Below are positions 45,401-55,892 of a stretch of 64,000 bases of DNA, piece after piece; position 1 is the first letter of the stretch; each line of letters begins with the position of its first letter. Where the stretch lies: positions 20,830,159 to 20,894,158 of the forward strand of contig CM072811.1 in assembly GCA_037013495.1 (NCBI GenBank). Direction: 5' to 3'. The translations under genes and the position numbers were made by a program. The stretch comes from Hippophae tibetana (Eukaryota; Streptophyta; Magnoliopsida; Rosales; Elaeagnaceae). The notes beneath the pieces were generated by a model. The model was not told the DNA's origin. It saw nothing but the letters and a program-made list of their open reading frames with translations, and did not search any database.

Positions 45401-47590
45401 GAAAAATTCATTGAGATTTTCATGGACGATTTCTCTGTCTTTGGGAACTCATTTGATGATTGCTTACATAAATTGACTTTGGTTTTAGAAAGATGCATTG
45501 AATGCAATCTAACCCTTAGTTGGGAGAAAAGTCATTTTATGGTTCAACAAGGGATAGTTTTAGGACATATAATTTCAAACAAGGGTGTTGAAGTTGATAA
45601 TGCAAAAGTTGAATTGATATCCAAACTACCTCCCCCTACATCTGTGAAGGGGATAAGAAGCTTCTTGGGACATGCAGGATTCTACAGACGATTTATTAAA
45701 GATTTCTCTAAAATAAGTCGTCCATTATGTAACTTGCTATCCAAAGATGCTGATTTTGATTTCAACAATGACTGCCTTACTTCCTTTAATACCTTGAAAG
45801 AGAAACTCACATCTACCCCTGTTATAATGGCACCAAACTGGTCTTTACCCTTTGAAATAATGTGTGACGCTTCTGATTATGCAATAGGAGCAGTCCTGGG
45901 ACAAAGAGTGGATAAGCGTTTACATGTCATCTACTATGCTAGCAAAACACTCAATGATGCTCAGATGAATTACACCACCACTGAAAAGGAATTCTTGGCT
46001 ATAGTATTCTCTTTAGACAAATTTCGGTCTTATTTAGTAGGATCTAAAGTGATTGTGCATTCTGATCATGCTGCTTTAAGATACCTATTAAGTAAACCAA
46101 ATGCCAAGCCAAGATTAATCAGGTGGGTCTTACTCTTACAAGAATTTGACCTAGAAATCAAGGATAAGAAAGGCAGTGAAAACTTAGTAGCTGACCATTT
46201 GTCTAGGTTGATTTCTGACTTTAATTCTCTTAAAGATGAGAGTAATGACGATATAGTTGAAACCTTTCCTGATGAACAGTTATTTTTCATAGGTCCGAAC
46301 CCATGGTACGCTGATATTGTAAACTATCTTGCCACTGGTGTTTTGCGACCTAACACTTCATATCAGGAGAAGAAAAGGTTTTTTAAAACTATTAAGGACT
46401 ATTTCTGGGATGACCCTTATTTATACAAGATTGGTCAAGATCAAGTCATCCGGAGATGTGTACCTGAAGAAGAACATAAGAGCATTCTGACTTTTTGTCA
46501 TGAACTTCATTGTGGGGGTCATTTTGGAGGAGAAAAGACAGCCCGTAAGATATTACAGTCTGGATTCTTTTGGCCCACTCTTTTTAAAGATGCTCATATG
46601 TTTTGTGCACAATGTGATAGATGTCAAAGAACAGGAAACATAAGCAAAAGAGATGAAATGCCTTTGACATCTAATTTAGTTGTTGAACTCTTTGACGTAT
46701 GGGGGATTGACTTTATGGGTCCTTTTCCCCCATCTAATGGTTTTCAATACATTTTGGTTGCTGTGGATTATGTGTCCAAGTGGGTAGAAGCTATCCCCAC
46801 CAAAACCAATGATGCTAATGTTGTTGTGAAATTCTTGAAAGATTTCATATTCAGTAGGTTCGGAACGCCTAGAGCTATAATAAGTGATGGAGGTAGCCAT
46901 TTTTGTAACAAACTCTTTGATGGAGTACTAAACAAGTACAACATCACACATAAGGTAGCTACTCCATATCATCCTCAAACTTCCGGATTAGTGGAAGTAA
47001 GTAATAGGCAAATCAAGGGAATACTGGAACGCACTGTGCGTCCTTCAAGGAAGGATTGGGCATTTAAGTTAAATGATGCCTTATGGGCATACCGCACCGC
47101 TTACAAAACACCTATTGGGATGAGCCCTTACCGGTTAATCTTTGGGAAAGCGTGCCACCTTCCAGTTGAACTTGAACACAAGGCTTATTGGGCAATTAAA
47201 GAGCTAAACATGGATTTAGATAAAGCAGGTGAAAAACGAGTACTCCAGCTTCATGAGTTGGAAGAAATTAGGAATGAAGCCTATGAGAATGCCAAATTAT
47301 ACAAGGAGCGTACTAAGCGCTATCATGACAAGAGGCTAGTTCCTAAGACTCTTCACCCTGGAATGAAAGTTCTTTTATTTAACTCTCGTTTGAGATTGTT
47401 TCCAGGAAAGCTAAGATCAAGATGGGATGGACCATTCAAAATAGTTCAGGTATCTGAACATGGAGTAGTAGAACTATTGGACTCCAAGACACAAAAAACG
47501 TTCAAAGTTAATGGCCATCGTGTCAAGCCTTATGTGGAAGAACCAAACAACATTGCTGAAATGGATTGCATTTGGCTGAGTAACCCTTAG
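42418..47590 (+). CDS. gag-pol: Gag-Pol polyprotein (second gag; one frameshift) of element B
   Basis: ATG at 42418 (ACCATGG) opens a Gag 144 codons long. One extra T in a T run at 42844-42847 shifts the frame, and the rest reads as 1585 codons from 42833 to 47590. Counting from 42833: zinc knuckle C117-C120-H125-C130 intact; aspartic protease with LDLGAS (Asp 418), the DLGAS form usual in Athila-type elements; RT about 725-890 with FMDD (863-866); RNase H about 1005-1125 with [13 protein letters not shown] (Asp 1012); integrase HHCC near 1220-1275 and core D1292, D1352, E1388 (59 and 35 residues between, a standard DD35E); C-terminal [12 protein letters not shown] region, no chromodomain. 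All catalytic residues are present. Apart from the shift it looks able to work, and it could serve element A and similar partners in trans. Confidence 0.9.
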
Positions 47591-47599
47591 CACCAAAAA

Positions 47600-47655
47600 G
47601 ATACGTCTTGCTAAGACGTTAAACTAAGCGCTCGATGGGAGGCAACCCATCATGT
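47600..47655 (+). ncRNA. 3' hairpin pair after gag-pol
   Basis: ACGTCTT/AAGACGT (47603-47609, 47613-47619) and GATGGG/CCCATC (47634-47639, 47646-47651), starting 13 bases after the stop codon. The first hairpin is exactly conserved in element A (10266-10282). Possible RNA-processing or stability signal. Confidence 0.5.
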
Positions 47656-47910
47656 TAGGTAATTTTTTTGTTATTTGTTTTATTTACTTAATTTTATTGT
47701 TTATTTTAGTTTACTTGTATGTGAATAATTTTTAAAATTGTTAAAACTAAAATATTTGTTGAGATGTTAGAAGTTCACAGCGATCTGTCTGTATACACTT
47801 TAATGATGAATATGATGGATGCACCTGCATTTCTTCATTACTACTTACACATTCTCAAAGAATAGGTAATCTTTCTCCTCTTTTCTCTTTATCTTTAATT
47901 TGCAGTTGTT

Positions 47911-47946
47911 ACATTGAGGACAATGTAAGTTCTAGGTTGGGGGTGG
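47911..47946 (+). promoter_or_regulatory. ACATTGAGGACAATGT stem-loop and internal polypurine tract
   Basis: A perfect 6-bp stem (ACATTG/CAATGT) with AGGA loop at 47911-47926 is followed by GGTTGGGGGTGG at 47935-47946. The latter differs at one base from the LTR-proximal tract GGTTGGGGGTTG (49471-49482). Both are followed by TGA. Sequence 3' of the internal tract forms the right end of element B. Confidence 0.7.
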
Positions 47947-49470
47947 TGAAAAGTTACCATGCTATATATAAAAAAAATTATCACAAAAATGTATCATATC
48001 TTTAAATCAAATTTAAGTAAATAGTTAAAGTCTTTGGTACTGTTAGATTAATTTTTGAAAACATATCATGAAATATTTTGTAATTATTTTTGATAATTAG
48101 TTAGTTTTTGTCATAACTAGTATTTCTTGATAAAATGTGGAAATTATATTAAACCCAAAATCGGTGTTTATGAATTTTTTTTAGTGGAGACTACCCTTGT
48201 GAGATATAATTTGAGCCTAATTTCTTTTATTCAGAGTGAAATATATATTTTTTCTACTCCAAACACATTTCTTATTTATTCAAAAAGTTTAGATGATCTC
48301 TATAGGTATTAGCATTGAATGTATGAATTTTTTCTCATCTTAATAGAGTATCATATATTTTTGATTATTATTTTTGCTTAGATTAAATGATTTGAGTAGA
48401 AATTGATAGTATATGCTTATATCTCATTTATGCATGACTGTTACAAAAACAAAAAGACATATCTGGGGTTACCTAAACCAAGATCAAACAGAAAAGCCAA
48501 AAAAAAAAAAAATTAACCACTCACCAAAATCCAAAAAATGTACAATCTGTACATGAGTTGACTCTCTAAAAAAAAACATATATTAAAAAAAAAAAAAAAA
48601 AAAAAATAGAGAGATAAAAAAATAGTATCATCTACATACTATGACCCACATTGCCTACAAAGTTGTGAGTAAAGGCTAATTACAAAAGAAAGATATAGGA
48701 AGTAATTCCCTAAAAAGTCATTGCAATTTCTTCATTTGTTAAAGCATATATCTTGAAATTCTTTCTTAATGAGTTTGATTTATGCATGAAAATAATTTTT
48801 GTATATGATATCTTTATAATTTATACATTCGATTCCTTTCATGAGATCAATGTTAAAATAACACTTTGAGCCTTTATTCTTTATACATATGCGAACATAT
48901 TAGTTCATTTCTATACATCAACTCTTTCGCATATAAATTAGTATGAGTGTTTGAACCCATAGGATTCAGTGCTTTGAGAGTATTGACTTGTGAGGAATAG
49001 AGTCGAAGCGAATACTGATTCATGACACTGAAATTGGGTAAAATTAAATTGATACATTTTTGAAATGAAATATGAAAATGATTTTCGACTAATTATTGTA
49101 ATAAAATCATGATTGTTTAAAGAGATTAAAATAACTTATGCTTGAGATTTTAATTATGATCTTAAAGGAGATTAAAAAGTATGAGATATTTTTGTGATAT
49201 GTTGTGTTCTTTTACTCTTAAATTAATTTTTGATTGTGTTGTAATTTTAATTTTTGATTTGATTGTTTTTATCTTTACATTTAGTTCAATGTTTGTGGGT
49301 ATCATTACTGAAAACCCTCACGAGACTCAAACTCGTCCACTAGGGCAACCTAGGGGTTTAACGGCTTGTTGCATAGGCTAAATGCAACCGTTTCAATCCA
49401 CGAAAGTGATTTAGGATAGTTTAATTTTTAGCTTTTATCGCTTCTCTTGCTAAGAGACTAGCAAGAAGCT
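47947..49470 (+). other. 3' noncoding region of element B (left arm of palindrome)
   Basis: About 1.5 kb without convincing coding capacity. It is mirrored by 51985-53510. Short frames here (for example 48127-48312 and 49181-49381) translate identically in the mirror copy, but only because the DNA is identical. It contains AATGTACAATCTGTACATG near 48537 and a poly-A stretch near 48580-48606. Confidence 0.8.
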
Positions 49471-49482
49471 GGTTGGGGGTTG
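49446..49482 (+). other. Hairpin and polypurine tract before the 3' LTR of element B
   Basis: CTTGCTA/TAGCAAG (49446-49452, 49459-49465) directly precedes GGTTGGGGGTTG (49471-49482) and the LTR start. Elements A (8408-8427) and C (61740-61758) have the same hairpin at the same place. Confidence 0.7.
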
Positions 49483-49915
49483 TGATGAGTGCTCAAAAAG
49501 CACTAAAATAACCATGATTTTATGTACCTTAATTGATTAAAAATACATATATTTATATGTTTTATCATATATTTATATAAATTTGTCTTTTTCGGAATCA
49601 CGGGTATTTTTATTGTTTTTCAGGTATTTTGGCTTAAAAACGCAATGTAAAGACTCAAAGAGGAATATTTGAAGCAATACATCACAAATATATCAATAAA
49701 TAAGTAAGAAAAGGTCAACAAACATGGAAAAATCGGACGAAATGGGTCGAAAAGGTCAAAAATGTCAAAAAGACGGAAATCGCGCGCCGCAGCCCAGCCG
49801 TGCGCGCGCCCCAGCGCCCCACTCCGCGCGCGCCCGCGCGCGCGCGCAGCGCCCCAGCAGCCCCCCTCCGCGCGCCCAACGCGTTTTCGCCCCATTTTTC
49901 ACGTGCAGCCGCCCC
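49483..49915 (+). repeat. Truncated 3' LTR of element B
   Basis: TGATGAGTGC... through the GC-rich block and G-box, stopping at CAGCCGCCCC, just before the TGACGTCA pair. It therefore has no TATA box, R or U5. Confidence 0.9.
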
Positions 49916-49941
49916 ATTTGCGAAAACCGGCGCCAAAAACT
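49916..49941. other. Foldback junction of element B with a partial PBS
   Basis: About 15 bases of filler (ATTTGCGAAAACCGG-like) join the truncated LTR to CGGCGCCAAAAACT, the complement of the first 8-9 PBS bases and the short LTR-PBS spacer. Reading leftwards on the minus strand, the inverted LTR runs into tRNA-complementary sequence, as plus-strand strong-stop DNA would. Confidence 0.7.
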
Positions 49942-51972
49942 TGATGAACGAAAACCGGCATCGCCGATTCCCGCAAATACTTTGGTTTTAATATTTATAA
50001 AACTCTCGCAAGTGCACGAATCATTTCGAAGAAAATGATAAGTATACTCCCAAGGTCGATCTAAGGAAGGAATGTATGTGGTTTTTAATTTATTATTCAA
50101 ACTTTTAAAAACGAAATTAAATCCTAAACATCCTGTCACGATAGTTTGGTTTTTGTGTTCCTAATCTAATAACATAAAATAAACATATATACAGATTAAT
50201 TAAATATAGTCTAATAACATAAAAATAAACATAGATACAAATTCAATAAATAATTATCTAAAAATAAACATATATACGGATTCAATAAATATTCATGCAA
50301 ATTTTTATCATTTATATTAGCGGAGTATTTATGGATATAATAACTAAATTAATTATGCTTGCTCATATTAACTAGGTTATTAAAGATATAAATTGATATT
50401 TTATTGATTCTCTCTTTTTTATATAAATACCACCTTTGGTGGGGTTAGATATTCTTTGTTAACTAAACAAATCAATTAACACCTATGGGTGGGGTTGATA
50501 ACTAATATGCTTAATTAAATTAATTCCTTTTTTCTAAGAGATTGAAAATGAACCATTTAAATGCCACCTTTGGTGGGGTTAGACAATTTAAACATTATTC
50601 AAGGTGTCCAAATTAAACTTAAGAATTTAATTATCCGAGTACTAACTTTCAAGTTTTAAAACCACTATTGAAAACATGTTGTCAATACATTTTCACATAA
50701 TAATTCTTATAAAAACTTTTGAAATAGAGTTTCACTCTAACTACCGGGCGATTGTACCAACAAATAAAAGAGCACTACTCTAAATTAGACCGGATAACTA
50801 AACCTTAAAATCTAATTTTCGGGTTTAAGTTTGTAATGAAAAATAATATATTTCTCTCTAACATTCTTAATATAAAATCTTGAATAAAAACAAAATCAAT
50901 TCATTTTAAAGATTTTTACCTATTTAATATTTCGCAAGCATAACAACGTCGTTATTACATCATTTTTACTAAACAGCTAGCATAGTTAAATTTAACCACA
51001 GACAAGTTGAATATAACATGTAAGAATAAAGCATAAAAATAACTGTAAAGAAAATAAAATCCTTACAGAACTTCGACGCTATTCCCGTTGCTAGAAAACC
51101 TCCGAGCGGAATTTGCACTTCCATATATTGAATCAAAAATCTAAATTATTACAAAAACATTACAAGTTCCTCTCAAAAAGAGAAGAACACTAAACCTAAG
51201 AGAATTGAACTAAAAACTAAGAGAAAAACTAAGAAAAGCTTAGAAACTTAGAAAGAAACTAAGAGAAACTAAAAACTAAGAAATGAGAGAAAGAAAGGAG
51301 AGAGAAGTGAGTTTTGAAGGTGTATTTTGAAGTGAATGGAAGGGGGGTATTTATAGGTGAGGATGGAGAGAAAAAATGAGTAAAAAAATGTTAAAAAAAT
51401 ATTAAAAAATGTAAAAACGCGTATTGGAATTGCTGATGTCATCAATGACGTCAGCATGACGTCACAGGGGCGGCTGCACGTGAAAAATGGGGCGAAAACG
51501 CGTTGGGCGCGGGGAGGGGGGCTGCTGGGGCGCTGCGCACAGCTCGGCGCGCGTGAACAGTGCCAGCGCGCTGCGCTGCGCGCAGCTTGGCATGCCAGCG
51601 CGCGCGGGCGCGCGCGGAGTGGGGCGCGCGCGGCTGGGCGCTGGGGCACGCGCACGGCTGGGCTACGGCGCGCGATTTCCGTCTTTTTGACATTTTTGAC
51701 CTTTTCGACCCATTTCGTCCGATTTTTCCATGTTTGTTGACCTTTTCTTACTTATTTATTGATATATTTGTGATGTATTGCTTCAAATATTCCTCTTTGA
51801 GTCTTTACATTGCGTTTTTAAGCCAAAATACCTGAAAAACAATAAAAATACCCGTGATTCCGAAAAAGACAAATTTATATAAATATATGATAAAACATAT
51901 AAATATATGTATTTTTAATCAATTAAGGTACATAAAATCATGGTTATTTTAGTGCTTTTTGAGCACTCATCA
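49942..51972 (-). repeat. Inverted complete LTR of element B
   Basis: TGATGAGTGC at 51972 to GTTCATCA at 49942, 2.03 kb. It carries its own TATA box (about 51350-51358 on the minus strand) and the TGACGTCA pair (about 51446-51464). Its promoter points left, towards gag-pol, so its transcripts would be antisense to the element. Confidence 0.9.
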
Positions 51973-53510
51973 CAACCCCCAACCAGCTTCTTGCTAGTCT
52001 CTTAGCAAGAGAAGCGATAAAAGCTAAAAATTAAACTATCCTAAATCACTTTCGTGGATTGAAACGGTTGCATTTAGCCTATGCAACAAGCCGTTAAACC
52101 CCTAGGTTGCCCTAGTGGACGAGTTTGAGTCTCGTGAGGGTTTTCAGTAATGATACCCACAAACATTGAACTAAATGTAAAGATAAAAACAATCAAATCA
52201 AAAATTAAAATTACAACACAATCAAAAATTAATTTAAGAGTAAAAGAACACAACATATCACAAAAATATCTCATACTTTTTAATCTCCTTTAAGATCATA
52301 ATTAAAATCTCAAGCATAAGTTATTTTAATCTCTTTAAACAATCATGATTTTATTACAATAATTAGTCGAAAATCATTTTCATATTTCATTTCAAAAATG
52401 TATCAATTTAATTTTACCCAATTTCAGTGTCATGAATCAGTATTCGCTTCGACTCTATTCCTCACAAGTCAATACTCTCAAAGCACTGAATCCTATGGGT
52501 TCAAACACTCATACTAATTTATATGCGAAAGAGTTGATGTATAGAAATGAACTAATATGTTCGCATATGTATAAAGAATAAAGGCTCAAAGTGTTATTTT
52601 AACATTGATCTCATGAAAGGAATCGAATGTATAAATTATAAAGATATCATATACAAAAATTATTTTCATGCATAAATCAAACTCATTAAGAAAGAATTTC
52701 AAGATATATGCTTTAACAAATGAAGAAATTGCAATGACTTTTTAGGGAATTACTTCCTATATCTTTCTTTTGTAATTAGCCTTTACTCACAACTTTGTAG
52801 GCAATGTGGGTCATAGTATGTAGATGATACTATTTTTTTATCTCTCTATTTTTTTTTTTTTTTTTTTTTTTAATATATGTTTTTTTTTAGAGAGTCAACT
52901 CATGTACAGATTGTACATTTTTTGGATTTTGGTGAGTGGTTAATTTTTTTTTTTTTTTGGCTTTTCTGTTTGATCTTGGTTTAGGTAACCCCAGATATGT
53001 CTTTTTGTTTTTGTAACAGTCATGCATAAATGAGATATAAGCATATACTATCAATTTCTACTCAAATCATTTAATCTAAGCAAAAATAATAATCAAAAAT
53101 ATATGATACTCTATTAAGATGAGAAAAAATTCATACATTCAATGCTAATACCTATAGAGATCATCTAAACTTTTTGAATAAATAAGAAATGTGTTTGGAG
53201 TAGAAAAAATATATATTTCACTCTGAATAAAAGAAATTAGGCTCAAATTATATCTCACAAGGGTAGTCTCCACTAAAAAAAATTCATAAACACCGATTTT
53301 GGGTTTAATATAATTTCCACATTTTATCAAGAAATACTAGTTATGACAAAAACTAACTAATTATCAAAAATAATTACAAAATATTTCATGATATGTTTTC
53401 AAAAATTAATCTAACAGTACCAAAGACTTTAACTATTTACTTAAATTTGATTTAAAGATATGATACATTTTTGTGATAATTTTTTTTATATATAGCATGG
53501 TAACTTTTCA
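51973..53510 (-). other. Inverted 3' noncoding region of element B (right arm)
   Basis: Reverse complement of 47947-49482 including the polypurine tract. It ends at 53510 with TTTTCA, i.e. TGAAAA on the minus strand, directly against the CTTCT duplication. Confidence 0.9.
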
Positions 53511-53515
53511 CTTCT
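53511..53515 (+). repeat. Right target-site duplication of element B (CTTCT)
   Basis: Identical to 37982-37986. Confidence 0.85.
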
Positions 53516-54700
53516 CAAATAAATTTCTTGTATATTTCATTTATTATTATATCCATGTATTCTCTTCCTATGTGAGCATTCCCTTACATTAACAAATATA
53601 GTTGATCTGTTAAGTTTGAAAACCAAACTTTAACATTTCCTGTCATTTTATGTGTTACATACCCTACAGATTGAAGGGTTTCTTTGGATAGTTTGAGAGT
53701 TTTGTATAAGCATACTCATATCACTTGCCCATTCATCTAAGGCTTTCTTCTTATATCTTATACAATCTAAATCTAAAATATCATACTTATAATTATCATG
53801 GAGCTTGAATTATGGTGGAATATTACCTCTAGTTTCCAATACAAACCATCCTCCACTTTAGGTGGTTGTCTTCTTCTATCTATGGCATTAGGTTATTCTG
53901 TTCTTTACCTATTTCTTTCTCCCTTATGTGAGTCAGATATTTCTTCTTGGTAAGGAACTCGTAATGAAATTGGTTTCATATAATCTCTTAGGGTCATGTT
54001 TTTTGGTTTAGAATAAGTCTTATTGATTATTATCATATCATCTTTTTCTTTGTTTCTACAAAGTTTTTCATTATAATATTTTTTTTTATTTTTTCATTAG
54101 TTAGTGTTAATAAACTAACTAATTTTTCTCTATACCTATTTTCATGGTTCGTGAATTTTCTCTCTAATTCTTTTCTATATTCTATTAAATTGAAATCATA
54201 TCTTTTATTTCAAATCTTTCTTCATATATTTTTTTTTTTCATTTTTAGGAATCAAGACATGTGATCTCCTAGGTGGTTCTTCTTTTAATCATTCTAAGTA
54301 ATCATATTTATGCCCTATAATTTCATTATTTTTATGTATGTTGTATAAATTTTTTCTTAGTTATGAAAATTCTCTTTGTATATCTTGTTGTAGTTTATTA
54401 TAACCACATTCAATTATTTCTTCTCTGTGTATGTATTTTATGTTTGATTCTTAAACTAAATCAATTTTCTCTAATAATAGTTGCATAGTTTCAAATAATA
54501 TTCCTTGATTTTTTGTTTCTATGTATTTTTATATGCATATTTTTTATTTTTTCTTTAAACATTATTATTTTCCTAATATATAATCATGAACTAATGCCTT
54601 CAATTATTTAGACTTCATCTTTGTTAGAGTTTTCTCGTTCATGGTTAGTAAATTTTGGCATATTCTTAACAACATCATTTTTTATAATTAACTTTCTTTT
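53511..54700 (-). pseudogene. Coat protein N-terminal half and upstream region (viral)
   Basis: Minus-strand fragments: ALDEWASDMSMLIQNSQTI near 53745-53690 (start of the caulimovirid coat-protein core) and GREYMDIIINEIYKKF near 53575-53525, running into the element B insertion. Between 54450 and 53950 there is a charged Lys/Glu-rich stretch broken by stops, which may be the acidic N-terminal extension or a virion-associated protein. Confidence 0.65.
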
Positions 54701-54734
54701 TATATTTCAAAATATATTAGTATTTTTGGTTTTA

Positions 54735-55250
54735 TTATTTGTTCAATTTTTTTAATTTTTTTTTATCTATTTGTGACTATTTGTTAAAGAATATACTATT
54801 AGATAATGTATTGAAAATGAATGATTCACTTCTTTCATTAATTCTCCTATTTTAAATTCATAAACTAACTTTAATATTTTATTTAAATTTTTATCATGAA
54901 TATTAATAATAAATCTAAGATATACTATAAATTTTAACTTTTAGTATCTTAAATTCATAGATCATTCCTAATAATTCATCTTTCATATTTATTATTATGT
55001 TATCTAATAATATTATTTTTATTAGTGTATCTATTTTTTCTTTAAAATGACATTTTTATTAATATTTGAATTCCAATATATCCAAATTTTTTTATCTCTA
55101 TATGAAATTTTGGATAATTTGTTTAATATAATTTATTTATTAATTAATAATATATTATAAATTCTTTTTACATTTATAATCTTAATAATCATTCTTATAT
55201 TTTAATAAATTATGTTTTTCTTAATAAATAATTTTCTTAACAAAAATGAT
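54735..55250 (-). pseudogene. Movement protein of the endogenous pararetrovirus
   Basis: Minus-strand pieces around 55030-54740 fit the 30K-superfamily movement protein of caulimovirids: an IDTLIKIILLDN-type segment near the conserved LxDxR site, then the NIHDKNL-like region and an FSIHYLIVYSLTN-type end at about 54800-54760. Frames are interrupted. In intact viruses the protein opens plasmodesmata for cell-to-cell spread. Confidence 0.6.
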
Positions 55251-55604
55251 GAAATCTTAAATCAATTTTCTTCTTTAAGATTTACTTTTATTTTTTAGAT
55301 TTCTTTTCTACGTTTACTATTTCTTAGTTTATTTTTTGTTTTTACATTTTAAGAATATTACTATTTATTTTTGTTAAATTTAATTTACATTATTTAGAAA
55401 TATTTTTAAATTTTTTAAAGACATTTTTAAATTAATCCCTTTAAAAGAATGTGAATATTTGAATACAGACTTTTGACGCCAATATGAAAGAAATGACACT
55501 TAAACAATCGTCAATACTTAAGGAATTAGTTTTCATGGTCAAGTTATTACTAAAAACAACAAGTGAACTTTCTAACAACTCCCAAATACTTTCAAAACTT
55601 TCTT

Positions 55605-55671
55605 TCTTGATAAGAAAATCTTAATGAAATTGGTTTCGTATAATCTTTTAGGGTTATGTTTTTTTGGTTTA
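55605..55671 (-). mobile_element. Second viral copy, left flank of element C
   Basis: Matches 53950-54008 (AATGAAATTGGTTTC(A/G)TATAATCT block) in the same orientation. It continues after element C at 63153. Confidence 0.7.
55667..55671 (+). repeat. Left target-site duplication of element C (GTTTA)
   Basis: Matches 63153-63157. The uninterrupted viral copy at 54000-54010 reads GGTTTAGAATAAG, confirming a single GTTTA before insertion. Confidence 0.8.
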
Positions 55672-55892
55672 TGATAAGAGCTAAATTATTGCATTTTTGT
55701 TATGATTTAAATGTTGATATTTGTGTGAAAATTGTGTTTATTTGATTATTTAATCCACAAATGTCATTTCATGGGTATTTCGTGTTTAAAGTGCAATTTC
55801 AGGTAAAATCATGATTTTGGAGAAGTTAGGGACAAAGTATAATGATCGGGATTGAATGAAAATAAAAAGAGAAAAAAATTTCAAAATTTGGA

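Larger units (their letters stand above)
37987..53510 (+). mobile_element. Element B: Athila-like element with a palindromic 3' half
   Basis: 15.5 kb between CTTCT duplications. In order: 5' LTR (37987-40026), PBS, leader, gag, second gag-pol, 3' noncoding region, polypurine tract, a 433-bp truncated 3' LTR (49483-49915), a ~15-bp junction, then in inverted orientation 8-9 bp of PBS, a complete LTR (49942-51972) and the 3' noncoding region back to 53510. The right end is TGAAAAG on the minus strand, the sequence that follows an internal purine tract at 47935-47946. The inverted arms look essentially identical, so the event is recent. Athila/Calypso-like by PBS, long LTRs, DLGAS protease and lack of a chromodomain. 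No env-like gene is visible. Confidence 0.9.
53511..55604 (-). mobile_element. Endogenous pararetrovirus, right part (coat and movement protein region)
   Basis: Continuation of the viral copy at 32000-37986 after element B. Read on the minus strand from about 55440: movement protein, a charged middle region, coat protein N-terminal half. The 55440-55600 stretch separates it from a second viral copy and has no clear assignment. Confidence 0.75.

Noticed and set aside
48127-49381. Short frames conserved exactly at 52074-53330 on the other strand, suggesting conserved genes
   Set aside because: The identity comes from the inverted DNA duplication itself; there is no codon-level evidence of selection, and element A has them broken.
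37987-53510. Explanation as two independent element B insertions in opposite directions
   Set aside because: The inverted part has no duplication of its own at 49915 or 49942, begins at an internal sequence, and the only duplication (CTTCT) encloses the whole unit. An assembly error remains possible.
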